From: Fragilariopsis cylindrus CCMP1102
Taxonomy: Eukaryota > Bacillariophyta > Bacillariophyceae > Bacillariales > Bacillariaceae
NCBI GenBank assembly: GCA_900095095.1
Contig: FMBT01000336.1
Location: 124,001 to 188,000 of the forward strand
Direction: 5' to 3'
Length of the DNA: 64,000 nucleotides
Both the position numbers and the translations under genes were made by a program. This document shows positions 19,142-29,468 of this stretch, piece after piece. Positions within the stretch are counted from its first letter, which is position 1; the number at the start of each line of letters is the position of its first letter. The notes under the pieces were generated by a model, which was not told where the DNA came from, did no database searches, and saw nothing but the letters and a program-made list of their open reading frames with translations.

Positions 19142-22100
19142 ATGACATGCATTGAAGACGGATACAGAGATTTCCTCTCGCCACTCGTCATGTGTGCATT
19201 CTGGCTATGGAGCTGCTTTAGAACATTTGCAGTCTCGCTATGGAACCACTACACAACACCCGACTGGAGTGAAGAGTGTATAATGACATGCATTGAGGAC
19301 GGATACGAAGACTTCCTCTCACTGCTCCTCATTGATGCATTTTGGCTTTGGAACTGTTTCGACTTTCTATTTTGGATGACGACTCGTACCGTCATCGACT
19401 GTATATGTGAAACAACAGCGGAAATCTTATTTTGGTTTATAGAGAAAATTATTGAACCAAATATCACTGTAGATACAGTCTTTCTGTTTCTATTTTGGCT
19501 AATATCACCACCATTACTACTGATGAACTTATTATCAACAATACTACCTTCATTCCACTACCATCATACCAAGTACAAATCATCTCTGTTCCGAGTTCAC
19601 CAGTGTTCATCTGGTCGTCATGGCAAGAGAGGACGTCACGTTAATCGCAATCATGTGTGGTGGCAAAACCAACCACTCCATTCCTCAAACACCACATCCA
19701 TCTATGCACCAAGCAGGCAGTCTCGCATTAAGCAAGCACGCCTCCGACAACAACGCAAGCAACTACTTATCAACATTGAACTAACTGACTACTTTGACGC
19801 AATCACCATGCCTCCTAACATGTGCACATACCACGATGAAGTCTACTACGACGTACAAAACCAATCACCCTCATGGATTCCTCCAGACCCACCTCATATA
19901 TCTCCAACTTCAACCGCTGCTATCACATCACTCGTAGACTCTATCGACGTATTATCATACTATCACGCTCTAAAGTACTTACAACTACCACCTTTCTCCA
20001 ATTCAAGATACACTCTACTCGATCCTTCTACTCACCTCTATTCAAGCATACTATTTCAGGCAAAACAGCTGAAATCTCACGTATTTCATTACGATACAAC
20101 TCTCGACAACTGTACTGATCTCACCTCTGCTATTTACGTCTCATCTCGTGATGATGAGCCTCCAGTAGTCATCGATACTGGAGCTAGCGGATCAATTACA
20201 CCACTTGGTTCCGACTTTGAAGATGGAATTATTAATCAAGCAGACCTCAAGGAACTTAAACAAGTTAACGGCTCGACTCAAGTCTGTGGTCAAGGCATAG
20301 TAAACTGGGATATTGAAGACGTCGATGGGACTCAACGAATGCTTCGAACTGAAGCTTACTTCGTCCCTGACGCTGGTATTCGATTATTCTCTCCACAAGT
20401 TTACATTGGCAACAATAAAACAGCAAGACTACTTATTGATCATAACGGAATCCTTTTCACACTGAAGTGTGGTACTGTCCTTCGCTTTCCCTTTAACAAA
20501 TCAAACAACCTACCATTCATGTTAACCAAGAGCTCACTTCAATCTCGAAGAAAGTCTCATCTACTATCCTACGTCCACACACTTTCGAGTAAAAGTGTCT
20601 TTAACAGCAACAGCCTTATCGACCGAAGCGTTTTCAATCGCGATAACTTCAATCTTAATCCATCACAACTAGAATTATTAAAATGGCACTGTCGATGGTG
20701 TCACTGTGACCTTAATCGAGTAAGGATGATACTTAGCAAACCCCAACAACCAAAAGGTTCCCAAGTTCGCGGTGAATTCATTCCACAAATGGTAGTACCA
20801 AAAGAAACCGGTACGACAACTTGCTCTGTATGCATCTGTACAGCATGTCAGTATGCTAAACAAAAACGAAAAACACCTGACTCATCGACTGAAATCAAGA
20901 ATATAGCTCTAGAGGGAGCACTTACTGCAGGAGATCTGTACCCAGGCAACAAAGTATCGTGTGATCAGTACATGTCACCGTCAAAAGGAAGATTACAACA
21001 CACAAAAGGACTTGAATCGTCATCCAAGCAGTATGTCGGTGGCACCATCTTCATCGATCATGCTACAAACTATGTCTTCAATAATCATCAAATTAACCTA
21101 ACCGCTGTATCAACCATCGAAAGCAAGCACCTATGTGAAAACAAGTTCGATGAATTTGGTATTCAGATCAATCAATTTCATGCAGACAATCACCCATTTC
21201 GATCAAAAGCATGGACTGCTGACTGTGCAGTACAGCAACAACTTCCAACATCACACTCAGGCGTAGGCGCACATCATCAAGTGCTAGCAGAGAGACAAAT
21301 TCAAACTACCTTCAACTGGAGTAGAGCAAACCTGCTTCACTTTGTACTTCACTGGCCTCAAATGGCGAAGAACTGTGAAAATCTCTGGCCATATGCTGTA
21401 GACTACGCTGTTTACATGCACAACCATCTACCGATTCGCGATATGCGACTGTCACCAATAGAAAAACTTACAGGTACTATGTTTAGTAACTTTAATCATC
21501 TTACACGATCTCATGTCTTTGGATGTCCAGTGTATGTCCTTGATCCTCGACTACAAGATTCAAAGAAAATACCGAAATGGAAGATGAGAAGCCGTCGTGG
21601 AATCTATCTTGGCGTTAGCAAGCACCATTCATCAACTGTTCACCTTGTTTTAAATCCAGAAACTGGCGCAATCAGTCCCCAATATCACTGTATCTTTGAT
21701 GATACATTCAGTACAGTATGGTCTGATGGAATATTCGACTACAACGTATGGGAGTGTCTAGTACGTACTGTCGATCGTCATCACTCTATTGAACCTAACG
21801 AAAATGGGCAAGTCACACTACCTCCTGACTTCATTCCCTTCTCTAACGATATCAATGACAATACAATTCATCATGAAAATCAACATCATTCTCACGCACC
21901 CTCATTACCAACTGGCAGTAACACGCCAAATGATACACCAACAGAAACTGTAATAGAATCTCAATCAACAAACGTACCACCTCTTCTTGATCGAACAATA
22001 TTTAATCCATCATCACCCACTTCATTACCTCAAGCTACCCCTGACCCATCACCGGGACCTCGTCGTTCCACAAGGTCGAACTTTGGACAAGCTCCCGAGA

Positions 22101-24052
22101 AATTGGATCCATCAAATCATCACATTACTAACTATTCCTCAAATACTACACCCTCAGAACACTATTGTAATGCATTAAACATCAAACTTCCAAGTAAAAG
22201 TCGAGGACGTACAACCAGCCAAGGAGGCCCATCCAAAACCACCTATACAAGTGAAAGACAAAACCTTCCTAAAGTTCAACGACATCAACTCAACTCCTAC
22301 TACCTGACCTGTATTGATTGGTCTAAATTTATTAACGTCTTATCAACTACAACAACAACCTTAGATGCATTCAATTGTGAATTGCAAAAGAATATAGTCT
22401 ATGAAAAGGGCATAAAATTATTAGAATACTTCAATCCAGCACTATTAATTGCTGTTGTAAACAAAGAAGATAATCCAACGTTAAAAGAAGCAATGAACGG
22501 GCCTGACGCTTCAGGTTTCATGAAAGCAATGGAAATAGAAATCGATACATTAATGAAAATGCAAGCATTTATTGTTGTTAATAAACAATCATGGATGAAC
22601 GTTGTCTCCTCAGTCTGGGCGTTTCGTCGTAAACGTTTTCCAGATGGTGCCATTAGAAAGCTAAAAGCACGTATATGTGCTCGAGGCTTCGAACAAATTG
22701 AAGGAGTTGACTACTTTGAAACCTTTGCACCTGTTGTACAATGGATGACTGTCCGTGTAGTACTCATTATGACTATACTTTTACATTTAGAAAACAAACA
22801 AATTGATTATACTGCTGCATTCTTGCAAGCACCAATTGATCATGATGTCTACGTTGAAATGCCAAAGCTATTTGCTGTAAAAGGCAAGGTTTGGAAATTA
22901 AAAAGAGCTATATACGGACTGAAAGATGCCCCTCGAGCATACTTCATACACACCAAGAATAAATTAGAAGAACTTGGCTTCAGACAATCAGATGCTGATC
23001 CTTGTTTATTCATTTCACCAACAGTAATCTGTCTAATCTATGTTGACGATGCTCTGTTTGTTTACAAGTCACCAGAAGAAGTTAACATCTTAACAAAAAG
23101 AATGAAAGAAATAGGAATGCTATTTGAAGAAGAATCAGACGTTGCTGGTTATTTAGGTGTTCTACTCGATCGAGATCCAGATAATGACACAATTACACTT
23201 AGGCAGAGTGGCCTAGCACAACGAATTGTTGAAGCCTTACATCTCGATGACGATACACCACCAACCAAAACACCAGCAGACGCATTCTTACCTCTTGATG
23301 CAGATGGCGAACCAGCACACGAATTATACAACTACGCATCTGTAAACGGTATGCTACAATATTTACAAGGACATTCTCGACCAGATATATCCTTTGCAAC
23401 CTCACAAACATCACGCTATACATTCAATCCGAAGAGATCTCACGAACTAGCATTAGAACGAATCGGACGCTATCTGAAAGGAACCATTGATGGTGGACTG
23501 ATTCTCAAACCAAATTTAAAAGAAACAACATTCAAAATTGATGTATATGTTGATGCTGCATTTGCAAGCGGATGGGGTACGGAACAAGGTACCAATCCGG
23601 ATGCAGTAAAGTCAAGAACAGGCTATATCATTGAAGTAATGGGCTGTGCCGTAGTATGGTGTTCCAAACTACAGCCATGTATTGCAACTTCGACTATGGA
23701 ATCTGAATATACTGCTCTATCAATGTCATTGAGAGCTGCTATACCACTAATTGAAGTAACCAAAGCAATCAATAAAGGACTTAACTTTACAACAACCAAA
23801 TTACTAACATTCAAAGCAACTGTCCATGAAGATAATATGGGAGCACTTAAATTAGCTAAGCTTGAACCAGGACGGAATACGCCTCGATCCAAATTTTATG
23901 CTTTAAAATTACACTGGTTTCGATCATGGCTAGTACCAAAAGAAATTGAAATCATTCACTGTCCTACTAAAGACCAAAAAGCAGACTATCTTACTAAACC
24001 ATTAGGTCCAATGATGTTTGCTGACTGTCGTCTTCTATCCATGGGTTGGTAA
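19142..24052 (+). CDS. pol: pol polyprotein of the Copia-type element
   Basis: 1,636 aa. Parts in order: a hydrophobic N-terminal extension (about 1-145) with a two-fold MTCIEDGY-DFLS-AFWLW repeat; aspartic protease with VIDTGASGS near 345; zinc-binding WHCRWCH...CSVC-TACQYAKQ (513-570) and integrase core with D near 605, D in FHADNHPF near 678 and E in HQVLAERQ near 716; reverse transcriptase (about 1155-1340) with KARICARGFEQ, DYTAAFLQAP and YVDDALF; RNase H with STMESEYTALS near 1520. gag and pol are consecutive open frames, an arrangement in which related elements rely on recoding for Gag-Pol. The membrane-like extension is unusual for Copia. Confidence 0.93.
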   Translation: MTCIEDGYRDFLSPLVMCAFWLWSCFRTFAVSLWNHYTTPDWSEECIMTCIEDGYEDFLSLLLIDAFWLWNCFDFLFWMTTRTVIDCICETTAEILFWFIEKIIEPNITVDTVFLFLFWLISPPLLLMNLLSTILPSFHYHHTKYKSSLFRVHQCSSGRHGKRGRHVNRNHVWWQNQPLHSSNTTSIYAPSRQSRIKQARLRQQRKQLLINIELTDYFDAITMPPNMCTYHDEVYYDVQNQSPSWIPPDPPHISPTSTAAITSLVDSIDVLSYYHALKYLQLPPFSNSRYTLLDPSTHLYSSILFQAKQLKSHVFHYDTTLDNCTDLTSAIYVSSRDDEPPVVIDTGASGSITPLGSDFEDGIINQADLKELKQVNGSTQVCGQGIVNWDIEDVDGTQRMLRTEAYFVPDAGIRLFSPQVYIGNNKTARLLIDHNGILFTLKCGTVLRFPFNKSNNLPFMLTKSSLQSRRKSHLLSYVHTLSSKSVFNSNSLIDRSVFNRDNFNLNPSQLELLKWHCRWCHCDLNRVRMILSKPQQPKGSQVRGEFIPQMVVPKETGTTTCSVCICTACQYAKQKRKTPDSSTEIKNIALEGALTAGDLYPGNKVSCDQYMSPSKGRLQHTKGLESSSKQYVGGTIFIDHATNYVFNNHQINLTAVSTIESKHLCENKFDEFGIQINQFHADNHPFRSKAWTADCAVQQQLPTSHSGVGAHHQVLAERQIQTTFNWSRANLLHFVLHWPQMAKNCENLWPYAVDYAVYMHNHLPIRDMRLSPIEKLTGTMFSNFNHLTRSHVFGCPVYVLDPRLQDSKKIPKWKMRSRRGIYLGVSKHHSSTVHLVLNPETGAISPQYHCIFDDTFSTVWSDGIFDYNVWECLVRTVDRHHSIEPNENGQVTLPPDFIPFSNDINDNTIHHENQHHSHAPSLPTGSNTPNDTPTETVIESQSTNVPPLLDRTIFNPSSPTSLPQATPDPSPGPRRSTRSNFGQAPEKLDPSNHHITNYSSNTTPSEHYCNALNIKLPSKSRGRTTSQGGPSKTTYTSERQNLPKVQRHQLNSYYLTCIDWSKFINVLSTTTTTLDAFNCELQKNIVYEKGIKLLEYFNPALLIAVVNKEDNPTLKEAMNGPDASGFMKAMEIEIDTLMKMQAFIVVNKQSWMNVVSSVWAFRRKRFPDGAIRKLKARICARGFEQIEGVDYFETFAPVVQWMTVRVVLIMTILLHLENKQIDYTAAFLQAPIDHDVYVEMPKLFAVKGKVWKLKRAIYGLKDAPRAYFIHTKNKLEELGFRQSDADPCLFISPTVICLIYVDDALFVYKSPEEVNILTKRMKEIGMLFEEESDVAGYLGVLLDRDPDNDTITLRQSGLAQRIVEALHLDDDTPPTKTPADAFLPLDADGEPAHELYNYASVNGMLQYLQGHSRPDISFATSQTSRYTFNPKRSHELALERIGRYLKGTIDGGLILKPNLKETTFKIDVYVDAAFASGWGTEQGTNPDAVKSRTGYIIEVMGCAVVWCSKLQPCIATSTMESEYTALSMSLRAAIPLIEVTKAINKGLNFTTTKLLTFKATVHEDNMGALKLAKLEPGRNTPRSKFYALKLHWFRSWLVPKEIEIIHCPTKDQKADYLTKPLGPMMFADCRLLSMGW

Positions 24053-24110
24053 CTACTCATTAACTTACTTTCCAGAGGGAGTTTTTAATAAAACTCCAAG
24101 TTCTATCGAA

Positions 24111-24120
24111 CTAAAGGGAG
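24111..24120 (+). promoter_or_regulatory. Polypurine tract
   Basis: A purine run (AAAGGGAG) lies immediately before the 3' LTR at the position where plus-strand priming occurs in LTR elements. Confidence 0.75.
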
Positions 24121-24274
24121 TGTCACGAGAATTCAGATTACGCTATGCGTGATGCACTTTCGTAGCACGCGCTCCTTGTTACATACATTTACTTATATAT
24201 ATTTAGCTCATAAAATATCATAACGCATAACTTAAAACAACTTCTCTCTACTTTCTAGTAAGAATAACTTCGTA
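24121..24274 (+). repeat. 3' LTR
   Basis: 154 bp, same sequence as 16696-16849 as far as read by eye. Followed by the CGTTG target duplication. Confidence 0.93.
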
Positions 24275-24279
24275 CGTTG

Positions 24280-24778
24280 TGCTCTTCCTCAGACCTTTGT
24301 TTCCGTCTCAACACAACAGCGCATCAGCAATAAAAAATAAAAATATTTTTGGGTAAGAACATTCCAATACACACTGACGACGTGCAAGGCGGGGTGAGTG
24401 AGTCTCTTATTCGGGACTGATTTAGTCGTGAGTGTTGAGTGTGGTCCAGATGACGCTAGTATTTTCCTCCGGAACGACCATTGATTCGCACGCGCTATCG
24501 ACACGAGCTACAGTAAAGCACGCTAAAATCTCAACAACAACAACAACAACAACCAAAAAGGAAGGAAAGCAAGGATTACAGTAATAATAAAACTAAAGAA
24601 CAACGAGTTCAGGAAATGTTTTACGGAATTGCGTTGAAAGAGGGAAAATTGGTGAGAAACTTTCTGCATTTGAAACAAGAACTTACAAAGAGAGAGGCAT
24701 ACCCTACCGATTCATTCGTTTTTTCGAAAAATTAGATATTGATCAAGGCTTGTTACGCTAACGCAGTGATCATCGATA
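24280..24778. other. Promoter region of the MYND gene (one half of a split intergenic region)
   Basis: About 500 bp between the LTR element and the MYND gene. It contains a CAA microsatellite (about 24534-24552). Together with 16514-16690 it would have been a ~676 bp divergent intergenic region before insertion. Confidence 0.6.
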
Positions 24779-25651
24779 ATGATGAATGGAAATAATAATA
24801 ATAATAATAATAATTCAACGACTACTACTAATACTAATACTATTGGTGTAGAAGATATCGAAAAGATATATCATGGAGGTCTAGGAGGTCAGCAGAGCAT
24901 ATACGAATGTTTTAATAAAAATTGCGATAAGAAACAAACGAAGAAAGGAATGAAATTTAAACATTGTTCCAGGTGTCAAGGTGTTATGTATTGTTCCAAG
25001 GAATGTCAAAAGGAAGATTGGCGCGCCAAGCATAAACTCGAATGCATTCCGACAATAGGACTAAAAGCAGTGGAACCACCAGAAGGGACACCGGAACAGC
25101 GTGTTGGTCAATTCCGTGAACAATACGAACCAATGCTTGCCCAAATCATAATACATATGTTAATGGATGGAACCAATATTCATAATGATTTGTTATGTGA
25201 AACGCATGTTTGTATGATTACTTTAGAAGATTTGCCACCATCGAATTTGTTAGGTAAAAGTCCGAGATTAATGACCAAAGATATACGACCCATCCCAATC
25301 CAGGATCTACCAGAAGAAATGCAAACGACATGTAAACAAATGATGAATAATCGTCCGCCAAATGCAACCAATATCGAAGATCTTGTTGCTTATTGTGTCA
25401 TGGTATATGTGTGTTCCGAAACAGGATCGATTTTAACAACATGGATTAATTCGTTTGGTTACGACTTCAGTGACAACCTGCAAATGATAGAATTTGAAAA
25501 AATTAAAGATTATTGGAAAAATAAACCTAAATGGGAACAACGAAGAATGTTACGCAACACCATTATCAATCCTATGTCCAATACAATCAACGAAATGGCC
25601 ATGGGAAATGCGAAAGAGTTAAAATCTGCTTCGGGAGCGAAAAAGAAGTAG
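24779..25651 (+). CDS. MYND-type zinc-finger protein, 290 aa
   Basis: Residues about 44-89 hold a MYND finger: C-X4-C, then CSRCQGVMYCSKECQKEDW, then H-X3-C, with the usual C/C-C/C-C/H-C ligand order. MYND domains mediate protein-protein contacts through proline-rich peptides. Upstream is an N/T-rich low-complexity tail. Downstream, about 190 residues with no recognised domain include EEMQTTCKQMMNNRPPN and an EQRRMLRNTI helix. No SET domain is present, so it is not a SMYD methyltransferase. Two ATGs in tandem open the frame. No targeting signal. Small stand-alone MYND proteins are expanded in diatoms (general knowledge); the partner is unknown. Confidence 0.85.
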   Translation: MMNGNNNNNNNNSTTTTNTNTIGVEDIEKIYHGGLGGQQSIYECFNKNCDKKQTKKGMKFKHCSRCQGVMYCSKECQKEDWRAKHKLECIPTIGLKAVEPPEGTPEQRVGQFREQYEPMLAQIIIHMLMDGTNIHNDLLCETHVCMITLEDLPPSNLLGKSPRLMTKDIRPIPIQDLPEEMQTTCKQMMNNRPPNATNIEDLVAYCVMVYVCSETGSILTTWINSFGYDFSDNLQMIEFEKIKDYWKNKPKWEQRRMLRNTIINPMSNTINEMAMGNAKELKSASGAKKK

Positions 25652-25968
25652 TACAGTAATAAACAAACAGACAAATACATAGAAAGGTAAAAATGATAAT
25701 AGGAAAACAGTAGAAACAAATGAAAAATTGATATACTATAATTACAAATCCATACAGTTATATCCGTAGGACCTACACACGCACACACAAAGGAAACATA
25801 AGCAGATAAGTACAGCAGAAAGTATGAAGAAAAAGATGCATTCGTCAATCCTTTTTTCTTGGTTGTCAGTTTTCTTTTAAGTACTGTACATCATTGTCAC
25901 TACGATGTTTGTTTTTGATATTGGTTTTGTCATCAATCTCAGTTATTTATACTATAGTACTTCTTCAC
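25652..25968. other. Convergent intergenic region
   Basis: AT-rich region between the MYND gene and a minus-strand gene fragment. Nothing recognised beyond two TACWGTA heptamers (25652, 25882). Confidence 0.4.
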
Positions 25969-26186
25969 TTAGTTTTTTGTCATCATCTCCGTCGCGTCGT
26001 TGAACACGACACACGTTCTTTTTGGTCCACCATATCCTTCTACAGTTGGATGTAAATGTAAGACATGGTTGCATTTGATATTAAATGGTGGTTTTTCCAC
26101 GTCCAGTGAACGGTAACCACCAGCAATAGGAATATCTTCGTTTGGACTTAAATGATTGCTATGAACAAAAACAATTTGATTTTTTA
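25969..26186 (-). pseudogene. 3' exon or fragment of a methyltransferase-like gene
   Basis: The minus frame reads about 72 codons to a TAA at 25969-25971. It contains SNHLSPNEDIP, GGYRSLDVEKPPFN and GPKRTCVVFND, which resemble the C-terminal part of the small class I methyltransferase family also represented by the decayed gene at 14052 (family blocks ND...GGYR-LDL-PPF). The 5' edge coincides with a good acceptor, pyrimidine-rich TTCTCCTTTTCCCCATACAG ending at 26187. I found no upstream exon with SAM-binding motifs between 26187 and 26940, so it may be a truncated copy; an undetected upstream exon is the alternative. Confidence 0.45.
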
Positions 26187-26940
26187 CTGTATGGGGAAAA
26201 GGAGAACTCCCTTAAGCATCAATTTCTATTTTCGCACATTTTCTCGACAATCCCCATTCCTTCACATTTGTCTTCAAGGACCCTAAAGACCTCACTATAC
26301 ATTGCTTTGATCTCATGTGAGTCCGTTTACTATCATTTGTACAGGTATTATTTAAATTATATCTTACTATTTGTATGCTTTTGCTTTTTAGTTTAGATAA
26401 AGTAGCGGATCTTTGTATACTGTCATATATATCATCTACTATAAAGTGATATAATGATTTGACTATTATCTATCATTATTACAAGGTAAAAACAGGAATC
26501 ACTATCTAACAAGTTCATTTTACTAAGTTGTTATTAGTAAAATAATATTACACATTATTATTGGGTCGAATTATTATTCGATCGTGAAGAAAAGATAGAT
26601 ACTAATATTAGACACATATGAGACAGGGTGGATTACAGTGGATTGGATTGGTGCGGTGCGGTATGGCGTGATATGAAGTGTTGTGGGATTGATATGGTTT
26701 GGTGTAGTGTGGCGTGTGATGTAACACAGCATGGTACGTTGTGTTGATTAGGTTTTGATCAGGCAAAAGTTACTGCAATCTGACCATTTTTGGTCTGCAA
26801 CATTTTTGTCTGCATAATTCCAGTATTTATGTGATGATAATATTCATATAGTATTGATAGTTCATTCCATTGTGATGCTGATTGGTCATTGATTGATTGA
26901 TTGAATTGATTGATTGATTGAATTGGAACGCGAAAAGTAT
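26187..26940. other. Intergenic region, simple-sequence rich
   Basis: About 750 bp without a convincing gene. A minus-strand stretch near 26226-26330 translates to a short protein-like peptide (contains MYSEVFRVLEDKCEGMG) but resembles nothing known. 26630-26760 is G/T-rich (GGATTGG, GGTGTGG variants) and 26885-26925 is a TTGA repeat. Confidence 0.4.
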
Positions 26941-28287
26941 TTATACTGTTTTCACGGTATGCAAAAGTGGTACGCGGAAGGATTTAGGCATCTGTTCGAC
27001 AGCATTCTTGCGGATTTCTCGAACTTCAGATTGGACGGCGGTGGTAAACTTGAGTCCTAAAATAGAATGTATATCATGTAGACGACATTCAAAGGCCCGT
27101 CGTTGTTCGTACATTCGACATTTTAAATCTTCTTCCCGTTCCGATGACTGTAAGTAAGCATCTCGTTGAGTTCTTAAGGTATTGCGTTCAAGCACAGTGT
27201 TCTCCAATAACGCTTCAGCTTCATGTAAACGTACTTGTGCAATTTCTAAATCGTCGTGGATTTCCTCAAAAGATTCTTCTAGTTCTGACTTTTGTTCCAG
27301 AAGATTGTGACGGCCCTTTTCCATAAGGGAAAGATGATTTCGTAATTCATTACATTCCGATGATAATCTAGCGATTTGTTGTTCCGAATCTTTCAATTCA
27401 ATCTGCAACATTTCAACAGATCGCGACGAACCTTCTATGTCTTGAAGTCTCTCGTTCAATTCCGATTCCAATTTGCTAGCACGATCTCCGTGGAACCGTT
27501 CAAGTTCTTCCAGTCTTTCCCGTAGAACAATAACTTCCTGAGAACTTTCCCGAGCTTGTGATTCGGACGACATTCCCTCACGATGTGCTTGTGCTAACGA
27601 ACGTTCTAGTCCTTGTTTTTGAATCTTCAGATCTTCAGCCAACGTTGCAATCGTCCCAGTAGTCTTCTTAGCTTCAATCAAACATCTTTCGTCAGTGGTG
27701 ATACGCTTCTGTGCTGCATCCAATTCATGACGTAAATCCCGCTCAACATTTCTCGTCGTTCGGAGATCCTCAGCGAACTTAACTGCTGTTTCTCGATGTG
27801 TTTCCCCGTCCGCCTTCGCCGTTTTCAATTCACGTTCTAATCGTTTAGTTTCTATTTTTAATTTAGAGATGATCATTCCATTTTCATTACGTTCGTTCGA
27901 TAATTCCTCTTGGAGAGAACAATTTGATTCATTCGAATTCTTCACTTCCGCTTGAAATTCAATGATTTGTATTTTGAGGTTTGAAATGAATTCTTTCGTG
28001 GATTTTTCGTAGGTTTGGTACTCATTTCGAGATTTCTCGAATGCATAATTTGAATCTTCTAACGATATTTGTAAGGTCTGAGTTTCGTCTTCAAGCGCTT
28101 TTTCTCTGTCCTTCAATAGATCATTTTCTAATCGTGACGAGTCAAGTTGCGTCGAACATTTTTCGAAGGCTTCCTTCAACCGATTAATTTCGGCACGGAA
28201 AAGTTCCTCCTTGGGAGTAATGTCCATCCATTCGTCTGCCTTCGCATGTAATTCAAACGGAGAACAAGAATAGTCGTCGTCTTCCAT
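26941..28287 (-). CDS. Long coiled-coil protein, 448 aa
   Basis: Starts at ATG 28287 (MEDDDYSCSPF). An in-frame extension to 28467 begins at a GTG and runs through non-conserved sequence, so it is rejected. Nearly the whole protein from about residue 25 to 430 has heptad-type sequence rich in E, K, R, L and Q (for example LEERLEELERF and the EELSNERNENGMI region), predicting a long dimeric coiled coil like those of golgins, centrosomal or structural proteins. The short C-terminus (MPKSFRVPLLHTVKTV) is not coiled. No motor, FHA or membrane domain seen. Less repeat-ridden than the neighbours, so under coding constraint. Exact role unknown. Confidence 0.75.
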   Translation of the reverse strand: MEDDDYSCSPFELHAKADEWMDITPKEELFRAEINRLKEAFEKCSTQLDSSRLENDLLKDREKALEDETQTLQISLEDSNYAFEKSRNEYQTYEKSTKEFISNLKIQIIEFQAEVKNSNESNCSLQEELSNERNENGMIISKLKIETKRLERELKTAKADGETHRETAVKFAEDLRTTRNVERDLRHELDAAQKRITTDERCLIEAKKTTGTIATLAEDLKIQKQGLERSLAQAHREGMSSESQARESSQEVIVLRERLEELERFHGDRASKLESELNERLQDIEGSSRSVEMLQIELKDSEQQIARLSSECNELRNHLSLMEKGRHNLLEQKSELEESFEEIHDDLEIAQVRLHEAEALLENTVLERNTLRTQRDAYLQSSEREEDLKCRMYEQRRAFECRLHDIHSILGLKFTTAVQSEVREIRKNAVEQMPKSFRVPLLHTVKTV

Positions 28288-29468
28288 GATCGATGTATAT
28301 GTTTGCGTTATGGTGTCGTTAGGAATATTAAATTGAAATCTAAAGTGAAGAAAGTTCAAACTCTCGTTAGTACTTATTCTTTGTAATTGTTCTTTGGAAT
28401 ATGATGTGATGTGATTTGCTGATTCGTCGTAGTTTAAATTGAATACTACTTGTACCTCTCCTTTCACTGTATCACTGTGTGGTAAGGTGAGTATTATATT
28501 CGTGGTAGTTGAGAAAGATGAAGTTATGGTGACTCCTCGGTTCCTGTAGTGTACTTAGGGATTGATTGATGTCCCTGATGTGAGTTATGAATTGAGGTAG
28601 GTTTTACCGTGTGTGGGTTAAAGAAGTTCTTAAGAGAATGATGATGGTGTCACGCCAAAAAACTAAGAACGGAAATATGACTCGATGGTTACATACAAGA
28701 TTCGCCGTTTTAACGAGATGGCCAATCTTGTCGAAAGATTACTTACTAGATTATCCCGGATCGCTCGTCCGTCGTCCGTATTCGTAATTTCAAAGAATAA
28801 AGCTAAGAGGAGTAAGTTATGAGGATAAAAAATAAGTAACAACAAATAATTTCCTTCTGGCAAGTTCTGAAGGAAAATGCATCAATACACTCAAAGGCAT
28901 GGCAAGTATCCCACAATATAAAGACTGTGCAATTGGTGCTTTGCTTCCAATATGGGTGCGACTGGTTTGGTATGCACAACTTAAATCGAAACAAATACCC
29001 ATCATTATCATACATTGTTGTAGTAATAGAAATGCCACATTTTAAGGTGTATGTGGAGGAAGCTGTAGATGTATACATGCTGGAACAAATTCAAGTCCTA
29101 GTACTAAGAGAGATGGCTTTTAGAACATACTGGTACATCATACCATACATAACTGACTGACCTAACACCAGCACAGACACAACTATAAATTTGATGAGCA
29201 TTGGAATGCATTAGAAATAAATCACAGATTTATGTAATGCAATATGAGCATTGGATAGAAATAAAAGAAAATGGAGCAGTATCAGTGTAATATAGAAAAC
29301 ACAGCTATAACCTACAACAATTGCGCAAAGCTCACTTAATTCTTGATGCATGTATTATAAGAACTTTGAACTATCACAGAAACCCCAAAGCCAAGCAGTA
29401 TTAGTAAAAACAACAACAAAAAATCAAATATCAAATTCATCAGCAATTATTTCATTTTGACTTTTGTT
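28288..29468. other. Intergenic region without a confident gene
   Basis: About 1.2 kb. Short plus-strand frames exist: one near 28670-28780 starting MTRWLHTRFAVLTRWPILSK, and one at 28927-29160 (77 codons). Overlapping alternative frames also look protein-like, so this may be an old insertion or transposon relic rather than a gene. No family recognised. Confidence 0.4.

Larger units (their letters stand above)
16691..24279 (+). mobile_element. Copia-type (Ty1/copia, diatom CoDi-like) LTR element, looks whole
   Basis: 7.6 kb including target duplications: CGTTG at 16691-16695 and 24275-24279. LTRs 16696-16849 and 24121-24274 look identical over 154 bp, so the insertion is recent. Order inside: primer-binding site, gag, pol (protease, integrase, reverse transcriptase, RNase H), polypurine tract. 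Integrase before reverse transcriptase is the diagnostic Copia order. No obvious breaks were noticed. It lies between the divergent LON-domain and MYND genes. Confidence 0.93.

Noticed and set aside
28288-28467. N-terminal 60-residue extension of the coiled-coil protein
   Set aside because: Begins at GTG, not ATG, with composition unlike the rest; the ATG at 28287 is preferred.
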